From Lachnospiraceae bacterium UBA3645 (GTDB taxonomy: Bacteria; Bacillota; Clostridia; Lachnospirales; Lachnospiraceae), in the NCBI GenBank assembly GCA_002373555.1, contig DFKM01000181.1, forward strand, positions 1-6,246: a stretch of 6,246 nt of DNA, given 5' to 3'. Position 1 is the stretch's first letter. Every line of letters starts with the position of its first letter. The notes beneath the pieces were generated by a model, which was not told the DNA's origin, searched no databases, and saw only the letters and a list, made by a program, of their open reading frames with translations. This document shows, in pieces, positions 1 through 5,875 of this stretch. The translations under genes and the position numbers were made by a program.

Positions 1-41
1 AGATCAGCGGCGAGCCAGCGTTTGTATTCATCCTGATACAT
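1..41 (-). CDS. Phosphohexomutase (phosphoglucomutase/phosphomannomutase) N-terminus, partial
   Basis: Only the first 13 codons lie in the window. The start ATG is at 41-39 and the peptide begins MYQDEYKRWLAAD. This closely resembles the N-terminus of Firmicutes phospho-sugar mutases of the phosphoglucomutase/phosphomannomutase type, which interconvert hexose 1- and 6-phosphates in the cytoplasm. A purine-rich AAGGATGGGATGG stretch lies just upstream and can act as ribosome binding site. The ATG at 48-46 is in another frame and stops after six codons, so it is not the start. The call rests on N-terminal resemblance only; no catalytic residues are in view. Confidence 0.6.
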   Translation of the reverse strand, partial: MYQDEYKRWLAAD

Positions 42-86
42 GTTCCATCCCATCCTTTTCTTATCCTTATGTTAGTGCCTCTTAAC

Positions 87-97
87 ACTATAGTATA
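87..97 (-). promoter_or_regulatory. Possible -10 region for the phosphohexomutase gene
   Basis: Two overlapping -10-like hexamers, TATACT (97-92) and TATAGT (92-87), lie about 50 bases before the mutase start. No good -35 is seen at 16-18 bases; the nearest is TTGCGC at 117-112, 14 or 19 bases away. The gap between this gene and degV is short and AT-rich, so a promoter is expected here, but the exact elements are uncertain. Confidence 0.3.
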
Positions 98-134
98 GAT
101 TACCCGATTATGCGCAATATCTCAAGTGTTAAAA

Positions 135-148
135 TTACAGATCTGTAA
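135..148. repeat. Perfect 14-bp palindrome TTACAGATCTGTAA
   Basis: A perfect dyad lies 7 bases beyond the stop codon of the DegV-family gene. Read on the minus strand it is followed by TTTT, so it could be a weak AT-rich terminator for that gene. It has no true loop, so an operator for the downstream mutase gene is an alternative. The half-sites TACA/TGTA are separated by GATC. Confidence 0.4.
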
Positions 149-155
149 AACGATC

Positions 156-1043
156 TCAATCCTCCCGCCGGTCGCCCCAGAAGAACACCGCGATCGTCCC
201 CGGACCGGTGTGGCTGCCGATCGTCGCACCGATCGGATAGATCTGCACCTTTCCGTCAAGCTCCGGAAAGCGCGCTTCGATCATGCCGGCGATCTCGGCC
301 GCCTGTTCCTCTCTCAGCGACTGGCAGATGTAGCATTTCCCATTGTAGGCTTTGCCACCCTGCGCATGTGCCTCCATCACATCCACGGTTCTCTGCATCA
401 CCTTCTTCACCCCGCGGATCTTCTCCCGCGGAGTCAGACGTCCCTGATGATCCACATTCAGCAGCGGACAGATAGACAGCAGCTGTCCGACCATGCCTGC
501 CGTCTTCGAGACCCGGCCGCCGCGGATAAAATACGTAAGATCGTTCGTGTAGAACCAGTGATGCAGCCGGCGCTTGTTGTCTTCTGCCCATGCATAAAGA
601 TCCTCGATCCCCATCCCGCCGTCTCTCAGATCGGCCAGCTTGTCCATAAGCAGGCCGTAACCGCTCGAGGCAGCGAGCGAATCCACAACAAGGATCTTCC
701 TGTCCGGATACAGCTCGGCCAGATCCTCTTTCGCGATCATGGCGGACTGGTAGGTGCCGGAAATACCGGACGACAGCGTGACATGCAGGATATCCAGCCC
801 CTGCTCCAGATATTTCTTCCAGAAATCCGTGTACTCGGCGACAGACACCTGCGATGTCTTCGTATCCGCGCCGGCATCCATTCTGCGGAACAGTTCTTCC
901 GGCGGCATGCTCGCGCCGCAGTCGTCGAGATACTCGACGCCGTCCAGTTCAAAATGGAAATAAACTACCTGAATGTTTCTCTTTTCAAAGTGCTCTTTCG
1001 ACAGATCTGCGGTAGAGCAGCAGGTCAGTACATAATTATTCAT
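156..1043 (-). CDS. DegV family fatty-acid-binding protein
   Basis: This 295-residue protein is the normal length for the DegV family, cytoplasmic two-domain proteins that hold a single fatty acid. The best-known members (FakB) present the fatty acid to the kinase FakA for phosphorylation and entry into phospholipid synthesis. Visible family hallmarks are TSQVS (63-67), SSGISGTYQSA (91-101), the RGGRVS segment (174-179) and IGSHTGPG (275-282) near the C-terminus. The start ATG is preceded by GGAG with an 11-base gap. No FakA-like kinase is in the window, so the partner and preferred lipid are unknown. It appears to be a single-gene unit with its own strong promoter. The reading frame is intact and no key motif is missing. 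Family assignment is firm; a FakB role is an inference. Confidence 0.93.
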   Translation of the reverse strand: MNNYVLTCCSTADLSKEHFEKRNIQVVYFHFELDGVEYLDDCGASMPPEELFRRMDAGADTKTSQVSVAEYTDFWKKYLEQGLDILHVTLSSGISGTYQSAMIAKEDLAELYPDRKILVVDSLAASSGYGLLMDKLADLRDGGMGIEDLYAWAEDNKRRLHHWFYTNDLTYFIRGGRVSKTAGMVGQLLSICPLLNVDHQGRLTPREKIRGVKKVMQRTVDVMEAHAQGGKAYNGKCYICQSLREEQAAEIAGMIEARFPELDGKVQIYPIGATIGSHTGPGTIAVFFWGDRRED

Positions 1044-1063
1044 ATAAATCTGTTCTCCGTATT

Positions 1064-1099
1064 AAAAAAGCCTGACGGCGTGTATAAACTTCGTCAGGC
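1064..1099 (-). terminator. Intrinsic terminator after the cation/proton antiporter gene
   Basis: On the minus strand GCCTGACG (1099-1092) pairs with CGTCAGGC (1077-1070) across a 14-base loop and is followed by six T (1069-1064). It lies 86 bases beyond the antiporter stop codon and ends only about 20 bases before the DegV start. Its 5' arm overlaps the start region of the degV promoter. Confidence 0.8.
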
Positions 1100-1128
1100 A
1101 TTATAACATGAACAGGCGGGACGGGCAA
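1100..1128 (-). promoter_or_regulatory. Extended -10 promoter of the DegV-family gene
   Basis: TTGCCC (1128-1123), a 17-base spacer and a perfect TATAAT (1105-1100), preceded by the extended -10 TG (TGTTATAAT). The predicted start point is near 1093, inside the 5' arm of the adjacent terminator hairpin. Transcripts from this promoter would therefore lack most of that arm and escape termination. Confidence 0.7.
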
Positions 1129-1184
1129 GGAAACTGGACGGCCCGCACGGCCTGATCCCCGCCGGCCTGCAGTGCCCTCCTCCG

Positions 1185-2474
1185 TTACGAAGCCGGACGG
1201 AACCGTTTCCTGTCTTTCTTGTCTTCGGGAACCGGCGCGATCTCGCCGGCTGCCTGCAGGGCGTTCCGCGTCATCAGCGGGCCCGCCAGCTCATAGATCA
1301 GAACGCCGAACAGCGTGACATTGCGGATGATCGTGCCGTCAAAAGCCCCCAGCGCCTGTGCCTGATTGCACATGCCAAGGGCAACGCCCGCCTGCGGCAG
1401 CAGTGTGATCCCCAGATATTTCCGCACATTCGCGTCACATCCCACGGCTGAACTGCTGAACCGCGCACCGAAATACTTGCCCAGAGAACGGACCAGGATA
1501 TAGACGACGCCGATCAGGACGTAGCTTACATTTTTAAAGACCGAAAGTTCCAGCGCCGCGCCGCTCAGCACGAAAAATGCTGCATTTAAAGGTGCGGTCC
1601 AGCGCTCTGCGCGGCCCATGATGTCCTCCGAGTACTCGCTCATGTTGCAGAACACAGTGCCCAGCATCATGCAGACCAGGAGCGAGGAGAAGGAAACCGT
1701 GGCCGGTCCGACCGGGATCTCCAGATAAGAAAGTGCGATCGTCATCAGCACAAAGGAAATGGTCATTGACAGACGGTTGGAGTTGGAGAAAAAGAGCTTT
1801 TCAATCAGGGACAGCACGACACCCAGCGCAGCCCCCAGCAGCAGCGATGCCAGGATCTCCAGGACCGGATTCACGGCAATGGAGATCACATCGATATTTC
1901 CGCCCTGCATGGCCCGGGCAATGCCGAACGAAACGGAGAAGATCACCAGTCCCACGGCGTCATCCAGCGCCACGATCGGCAGCAGAAGCTTTGTCAGCGG
2001 CCCGTGCGCCTTGTACTGCCGGACCACCATCAGCGTGGCAGCCGGCGCCGTCGCGGATGCGATCGCACCGAGGACGATCGCCACGGTCAGCGGAAGGATC
2101 TCCTCTCCCAGCACAAAATGCAGCACTACCAGGACCACATCCACCAGGGCGGATGCGACCACGGCCTGGAAAATTCCGATCAACGTTGCTGCGCGTCCGT
2201 TGTGTTTCAGCTCGCTCATCCGGAACTCGCTTCCGATGGCAAAGGCGATAAAGCCCAGGGCAGCCGTATTAACGACACCCACAGCCTGCACATCCTCCAT
2301 CGTCACGAATCCGAGTCCGCGGATCCCCAGCCGACCGAGCCCGTACGGGCCGATCAGGAGGCCGGCGATCAGGAACGCCGTGACATCCGGGAAATTCAGC
2401 TTCATCAGCTTGAATACTCTGGTAAACATCAGCCCTGCGAACAGGGCGACTGCGATCGACAAAAAGGTAACCAT
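1185..2474 (-). CDS. Cation:proton antiporter, Kef/Na+-H+ exchanger family
   Basis: This is a highly hydrophobic protein of 429 residues with about a dozen membrane segments, matching the transmembrane domain of CPA-type antiporters (Pfam Na_H_Exchanger). It would exchange Na+ or K+ for H+ across the cell membrane. Counting from an alternative GTG at 2483, the paired acidic motif ALDDAVG has its aspartates at 174-175, TAPAAT is at 145-150, RSLGK is at 332-336, and LPQAGVALGM lies late at 362-371. The DD pair is typical of electrogenic members. There is no C-terminal RCK/TrkA-N nucleotide-binding domain: the protein ends in a short charged tail (EDKKDRKRFRP), so it is not a full KefB/KefC. I chose the ATG at 2474 because AGGAG ends only two bases before the GTG at 2483, and 11 bases before this ATG. 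Substrate ion cannot be told from sequence. Confidence 0.9.
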   Translation of the reverse strand: MVTFLSIAVALFAGLMFTRVFKLMKLNFPDVTAFLIAGLLIGPYGLGRLGIRGLGFVTMEDVQAVGVVNTAALGFIAFAIGSEFRMSELKHNGRAATLIGIFQAVVASALVDVVLVVLHFVLGEEILPLTVAIVLGAIASATAPAATLMVVRQYKAHGPLTKLLLPIVALDDAVGLVIFSVSFGIARAMQGGNIDVISIAVNPVLEILASLLLGAALGVVLSLIEKLFFSNSNRLSMTISFVLMTIALSYLEIPVGPATVSFSSLLVCMMLGTVFCNMSEYSEDIMGRAERWTAPLNAAFFVLSGAALELSVFKNVSYVLIGVVYILVRSLGKYFGARFSSSAVGCDANVRKYLGITLLPQAGVALGMCNQAQALGAFDGTIIRNVTLFGVLIYELAGPLMTRNALQAAGEIAPVPEDKKDRKRFRPAS

Positions 2475-2505
2475 TTCCGGCACATCTCCTCTTCAAAAAC
2501 ATGAA

Positions 2506-2548
2506 AACGATCTGCCGGAACCATACAGCAAAGTCCGGGCAGACCGTT
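2506..2548 (-). promoter_or_regulatory. Long hairpin at the 5' end of the antiporter leader
   Basis: On the minus strand the arm 2548-2535 (AACGGTCTGCC then GG) pairs with 2518-2506 (CCGGCAGATCGTT), with one bulged base and one G-U pair, around a 16-base loop. The predicted transcription start is at about 2547, so the hairpin would sit at the extreme 5' end of the mRNA. It is followed by TTTTCATGTTTTT. It could protect the mRNA or act as an early attenuator; no known riboswitch class is recognised. Confidence 0.5.
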
Positions 2549-2553
2549 TGTCT

Positions 2554-2581
2554 ATTATAGTGTGTGTTGTCGGAAATGCAA
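2554..2581 (-). promoter_or_regulatory. Promoter of the antiporter gene
   Basis: A perfect TATAAT (2559-2554) has TTGCAT (2581-2576) 16 bases upstream. It lies between the rubredoxin terminator and the antiporter leader hairpin, giving the antiporter its own transcription unit. The -35 is weak (3 of 6). Confidence 0.55.
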
Positions 2582-2585
2582 GCAG

Positions 2586-2613
2586 AAAAAACGGCGCTGT
2601 TCAGAGCGCCGTT
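2586..2613 (-). terminator. Intrinsic terminator of the rubredoxin remnant
   Basis: On the minus strand AACGGCGCT (2613-2605) pairs perfectly with AGCGCCGTT (2598-2590) across a 6-base loop, and a run of six T (2591-2586) overlaps and extends the end of the stem. It lies 26 bases beyond the rubredoxin stop codon, so the 3' end of that gene was kept intact while its 5' end was lost. Confidence 0.88.
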
Positions 2614-2638
2614 CTTACAGGATGCAGTAAAATGATCC

Positions 2639-2737
2639 TTACGCTTTATTGAATTTCTCCTTCGGCTGTCTGCAGCGCGGGCACTTCCAGTCATCCGGAA
2701 GATCTTCGAAGGCCACACCGTCGTGCTCCGCGGGATC
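2639..2737 (-). pseudogene. Rubredoxin, 5'-truncated remnant
   Basis: Reading from 2737 to the TAA at 2641-2639 gives 32 residues: DPAEHDGVAFEDLPDDWKCP, then RCRQPKEKFNKA. This is the C-terminal part of rubredoxin, a small iron protein that carries electrons in anaerobes and often serves oxygen and peroxide detoxification. The second iron-binding pair CPRC and the FEDLPDDW core are present. The first CxxCG pair and the usual start (about the first 13-20 residues) are missing. Going upstream, the frame reads CAG, ACG and then a TGA stop at 2746-2744, with no start codon. No matching CxxCG segment is seen in the other frames nearby, so this is a truncation rather than a frameshift. The product could not bind iron with four cysteines. 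Confidence 0.85.
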
Positions 2738-2759
2738 CTGCGTTCATTGCAGCAGGGCG

Positions 2760-2788
2760 TTTCCATACCGAATTTGCTTTTTCCATAC
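2760..2788 (+). repeat. Two direct repeats TTTCCATAC next to the -35 box
   Basis: The 9-base sequence TTTCCATAC occurs at 2760-2768 and 2780-2788, exactly 20 bases apart (about two helical turns). The second copy ends two bases before the -35 element of the CARF-nuclease promoter. This is the arrangement expected of a site for a dimeric or paired activator, but no regulator is known. Confidence 0.45.
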
Positions 2789-2790
2789 AA

Positions 2791-2819
2791 TAGACAGTTT
2801 TTTAATCCTGATGTATACT
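2791..2819 (+). promoter_or_regulatory. Promoter of the CARF-nuclease gene
   Basis: TAGACA (2791-2796), a 17-base spacer and TATACT (2814-2819), each one mismatch from consensus. The predicted start is near 2826. A second -10-like TATAAA at 2824-2829 has no good -35. This is the only plus-strand promoter I can support and it would drive the nuclease and radical SAM genes together. Confidence 0.65.
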
Positions 2820-2831
2820 TTTTTATAAACC

Positions 2832-2882
2832 ATGCTGCGGATCCATGATCCTGCGAATCCCCGGAGGCGAAGCTTGCGATGA
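2832..2882 (+). other. Possible 16-codon leader ORF coupled to the CARF-nuclease gene
   Basis: An ATG at 2832 opens a frame encoding MLRIHDPANPRRRSLR. It stops with a TGA at 2880-2882 that overlaps the nuclease start as ATGA. The ATG lies only about six bases after the predicted transcription start and has no ribosome binding site, so it would need leaderless-type initiation. Translation of it would deliver ribosomes to the nuclease start. It may well be chance. Confidence 0.2.
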
Positions 2883-4045
2883 AAACGCTGATAGAGCTGT
2901 ATGACGAACGACCGATCGAAAATGTGCTTGCTACGGAAACTTTCCGTCCGGAAGAGACGGTGATCATCTGCCCGCCCGAAGTCGACGCGAACCGGGCGCT
3001 CAAAAGATCCCTGGAAAAATACTTTGCGCACCGGAACTGTCCGGTGAAGCTGACGTTTCTCCCGACCAGCCTGCTGGATTCGCAGAAAATCGGGAAACGG
3101 CTGCTGCAGGTCCTGGAAACGCACGACGACTGCGCCATCGATATTGCCGGCGGAACAGACGCCGCGCTGTTCGCTGCCGGTTCCGTGGCCGGCGACACCC
3201 CGGTCTTTACCTACAGCCGGAAGAAGAATGCCTTCTTCGACATCAAAAATGCGGCTTTTGCCAGAGATCTTCCCTGCTCCGTGCGTCTGGACGCGGAAAG
3301 CTGCTTTCTGATGGCCGGCGGCACGCTGCTCAAAGGAAGGGCGGACAACAGCAGGCTCCGGGAATATCTCCCCGCTGTGGAAAAACTGTTCCGTGTATTC
3401 AGCCGCTTCCGCCGGGAATGGCAGCGGCAGATCAGCTACGTCCAGCGGGTCTCCTCGTCCGAGCCCGGTGTGCTTTCCGTCTGTGCGCCGCGTACCGCGA
3501 AGGCCGATCACGGAACGGTAACGGCCAACCCGCAGCTGTTTGAAGCCCTGGCCGAAGAAGGACTGATCCTGGATCTCGAAATCGAACGGGATGAGATCCG
3601 TTTTGAATTTCCCGATGAGACCATCCGCTTCTGGCTCCGCGATATCGGCTCCGTCCTGGAGCTGCAGGTCTACCGTGCCTGCCTGGCAGCGGAATGTTTC
3701 GACGATGTCGTCCTGAGCGCAGTCGTGAACTGGGAAGGCGGCGCTTCGCAGCGGGACGGTGTGACGAATGAGATCGATGTCATGGCCGTCCGCGGTGTAC
3801 AGCCTGTTTTTATCAGCTGCAAAACAAGCGAAATCAAAACAGAGGCGCTGAACGAGCTCGCCATCCTGCGAGACCGCTTCGGCGGAAAAGGCTCCCGCGC
3901 GATCATCGTCACATCATCCACTGTCAGCGATGAAGCTTCTCCCATGCGCAGGCGTGCCGATGAACTGAATATCGAAGTCATCGAATGGCGCGAGCTTGCG
4001 CTTGACCAGCTGGTCAAGCGTCTCCGGATGCAGCCTGCAGGATAA
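2879..4045 (+). CDS. Card1-like CARF-domain nuclease (DUF1887 family), orphan
   Basis: This 388-residue protein has the order of Card1/Can2: an N-terminal Rossmann-like CARF sensor (about 1-150), a linker and winged-helix-like middle (about 150-250), and a C-terminal PD-(D/E)XK-type nuclease (about 255-350). The CARF region shows the ligand-loop motif DIAGGTDAA (88-96). The nuclease region shows LELQVY (260-265), NWEGG (284-288), NEIDVM (297-302) and FISCKTS (311-317), with Glu298, Asp300 and Lys315 as likely active-site residues; SCK stands in place of a canonical ExK. Characterised relatives are switched on by cyclic oligoadenylate from type III CRISPR and cut DNA and RNA. No CRISPR array or cas gene is in the window, so the signal and trigger are unknown. 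The ATG follows GGAGG (2863-2867) by 11 bases. It overlaps neither neighbour but holds the ribosome binding site of the next gene in its last codons. Confidence 0.82.
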   Translation: MKTLIELYDERPIENVLATETFRPEETVIICPPEVDANRALKRSLEKYFAHRNCPVKLTFLPTSLLDSQKIGKRLLQVLETHDDCAIDIAGGTDAALFAAGSVAGDTPVFTYSRKKNAFFDIKNAAFARDLPCSVRLDAESCFLMAGGTLLKGRADNSRLREYLPAVEKLFRVFSRFRREWQRQISYVQRVSSSEPGVLSVCAPRTAKADHGTVTANPQLFEALAEEGLILDLEIERDEIRFEFPDETIRFWLRDIGSVLELQVYRACLAAECFDDVVLSAVVNWEGGASQRDGVTNEIDVMAVRGVQPVFISCKTSEIKTEALNELAILRDRFGGKGSRAIIVTSSTVSDEASPMRRRADELNIEVIEWRELALDQLVKRLRMQPAG

Positions 4046-4049
4046 AATC

Positions 4050-4508
4050 ATGGATCTTACAAAACGACGCTATATTTTGAACCCCGCATATGCTTTCCGC
4101 GGCTTTAAGCTTCTGCCTTATGCGGTGCAGAACCTGTTCTTTCCGCATACAGAATTTTTCAAGGAAAGCGTGCAGTGGTCCATTACCGGACGCTGCAATT
4201 ACAGATGCCGCCACTGTTTCATGTCCGCGCCGCACGCAGCCCAGGGCGAGCCGGACTGGAGCGAGCTGATGGCCATGCTGGATGCCTTCTGCCGCTGCGG
4301 TATCCGCAATATATCTCTGACAGGCGGCGAGCCCATGTTCCGCCGGAACTTCTGGCAGCTGGTTGACGAGATCCTCCGCCGCGGCATCAACATTACAACG
4401 CTGTACTCCAACGGCCTGCTCATTACCGATGTCTTTCTGGACGAACTGCAGAAACGGCACATCAGGCCTTGTGTCCGCCGATCTGCTGATTTCTCTCCAG
4501 CGCCGTAG
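4050..4508 (+). pseudogene. Radical SAM protein, 3'-truncated
   Basis: The frame from the ATG at 4050 encodes the N-terminal third of a radical SAM enzyme. The iron-sulfur/SAM motif CNYRCRHC has Cys49, Cys53 and Cys56, followed by the SAM-binding TGGEP (91-95) and a LYSNG strand motif (118-122). After HIRP (137-140) the family resemblance stops. The last 12 residues (CVRRSADFSPAP) are just the antisense reading of the polymerase gene's 3' end, up to a TAG at 4506-4508. Family members usually run to 350 or more residues, so the barrel is incomplete and the product is presumably dead. AGGA (4039-4042) at the end of the nuclease gene sits 7 bases before the ATG, and only four bases separate the two genes, so they form a coupled operon. 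A start at 3996 would only add residues overlapping the nuclease gene. The original substrate is unknown. Confidence 0.85.
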
Positions 4509-5859
4509 CGCCCTCCAGCATATTCATGCCTTTGAAAACAGCATTCGGCCCGAACCGCTTTCGCACCTCCAGCATAGCGCCCATGAGCTTCCGATCCCGC
4601 TCCAGCGCATCATAATCCGCAAACAGATTCATCTGATACATTCCCGTATCCGTCCTGACATCGTCTGCGCATACGCCCAGCCGGCGGAAAAGCAGCCGGT
4701 GATCCGTCCTCGCATCAAACTGTCTGAGCAGCGGCACTGAAACGGTCTTCAGATCATTGGTAAGCGTATACAGCTTCACCGATCCGCCCGCATGCTTCGG
4801 GTGCAGGCGTCCGTAAAAATCGATGGCCAGCGGACCGTCATACTCCGGGCAGGCCTCCAGACTCTTGTAATCATAGGAGACCCACCATGTGCAGCCTCTT
4901 GTGACCAGATTCTTCGCGAACAGATCCGCGCAGAGTCCTTCGGTCATCTCCCGGAATACGAGCCTCGCCTCCGGATATCTGTACGGACGCGGCAGCACCT
5001 GACCGCTGCTTAAAGAGTGGCCGGTGCTCTGGTAGGACTTGATGTCCTGCATGGTGACCGGTTCGATCCCCCAGGCATGGTCGATCAGGATCTCTCCGTC
5101 AATGCCGAACGTCCGGTAAAAAAACTCCTCGTCCCACTGCGATCGCTGCGCGATGTCGCCCATCGTGAACATGCAGGCTTTCCGCAGCCGCCTGGCCTTC
5201 CCCCGGCCGATCTGCCAGAAATCCGTCAGCGGCTGATGATCCCAGAGCAGAAATTTGTAGGAATCTTCATTCAGCTCCGCGATCCGCACGCCGTCCTTAT
5301 CTGCCGGAGATTTCTTGGCCACGATATCCATCGCGATCTTCGCAAGATACAGATTGGTCCCGATCCCGACGGTCGCCGTAATGCCGGTCTCCGCCAGCAC
5401 ATCCCGGATCATGGTCATGGCCAGGACGTGCGCCGGATCCTTCCCGGTCCGGGCAGCTTCCGCGCGGTACATATGCAGATAGCCGGTGCAGTCGATAAAA
5501 CACTCGTCGATCGAATACACATGAACATCCTGTCTGGAAACATACCGCAGATAAATCCCGTAGATCAGCGCGGAGATCCGTTCATACTCCGCCATCCGCG
5601 GCACGGCAATGATATACTCGACCCTGGTATGATGGGAAGCCTCATACGCCCGGATCTTCTGCTTCGCTTCGAACAGCCTGGGCCTTCCGGGAACGCCGAT
5701 TGCCTTCAGCGCGGGAGAGACTGCCAGGCAGATCGTCTGGTCCGAACGCGACGGATCCGCCACCAGCAGATTCGCGCGCAGAGGATCCAGTCCGCGGTGC
5801 ACACACTCCACAGAGGCATAATAGGACTTCAGGTCAATACAGATATAGCGCTTCTCCAT
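4462..5859 (-). CDS. Y-family DNA polymerase (UvrX/UmuC/DinB-like)
   Basis: This 465-residue protein is a translesion DNA polymerase, which copies past damaged bases during the SOS response. The catalytic palm shows Asp9 in CIDLKSYYASVE (7-18) and the YSIDE motif (115-119) with Asp118 and Glu119. Tyr14 is at the steric-gate position that excludes ribonucleotides. TATVGIGTNLYLAK (161-174) and the helix-hairpin-helix area WQIGRGKARRLR (215-226) follow. A QMNLF pentapeptide (409-413) fits the sliding-clamp binding motif. The insert around DPSRSDQTICLAVSPALKA (35-53) is typical of the Firmicutes UvrX group. The ATG has GGAGG (5870-5866) six bases upstream. The frame is full length and ends in GGHKA. 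The stop codon lies exactly at the breakpoint of the radical SAM remnant. No intrinsic terminator follows it. The promoter carries a LexA box. Confidence 0.93.
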   Translation of the reverse strand: MEKRYICIDLKSYYASVECVHRGLDPLRANLLVADPSRSDQTICLAVSPALKAIGVPGRPRLFEAKQKIRAYEASHHTRVEYIIAVPRMAEYERISALIYGIYLRYVSRQDVHVYSIDECFIDCTGYLHMYRAEAARTGKDPAHVLAMTMIRDVLAETGITATVGIGTNLYLAKIAMDIVAKKSPADKDGVRIAELNEDSYKFLLWDHQPLTDFWQIGRGKARRLRKACMFTMGDIAQRSQWDEEFFYRTFGIDGEILIDHAWGIEPVTMQDIKSYQSTGHSLSSGQVLPRPYRYPEARLVFREMTEGLCADLFAKNLVTRGCTWWVSYDYKSLEACPEYDGPLAIDFYGRLHPKHAGGSVKLYTLTNDLKTVSVPLLRQFDARTDHRLLFRRLGVCADDVRTDTGMYQMNLFADYDALERDRKLMGAMLEVRKRFGPNAVFKGMNMLEGATALERNQQIGGHKA

Positions 5860-5875
5860 ATCCGTCCTCCAAAGT

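Noticed and set aside
82..132. CIRCE-like heat-shock element (TTAACACT...AGTGTTAA)
   Set aside because: CIRCE is TTAGCACTC-N9-GAGTGCTAA; here the spacer is 35 bases and a consensus base in each arm differs.
126..1106. 326-codon plus-strand frame opposite the DegV gene
   Set aside because: Antisense shadow of a gene with all DegV hallmarks; no promoter or ribosome binding site.
2734..2855. 9-base direct repeat GATCCTGCG (2734-2742 and 2847-2855) as a possible insertion-site duplication
   Set aside because: The right copy lies within the nuclease leader, not at the far breakpoint, and no mobile-element ends accompany it.
2269..3198. 309-codon minus-strand frame across the rubredoxin and antiporter starts
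   Set aside because: It runs through a strong terminator and two real genes in the wrong frame; the composition is serine/arginine-rich noise.
2744..3511. Long open frame on the minus strand opposite the CARF-nuclease gene
   Set aside because: No recognisable motifs, no ribosome binding site, and it is the antisense shadow of a gene with clear CARF and nuclease motifs.
3996..4049. Upstream start for the radical SAM frame
   Set aside because: These codons overlap the nuclease 3' end and have no family resemblance; the ATG at 4050 has AGGA seven bases before it.
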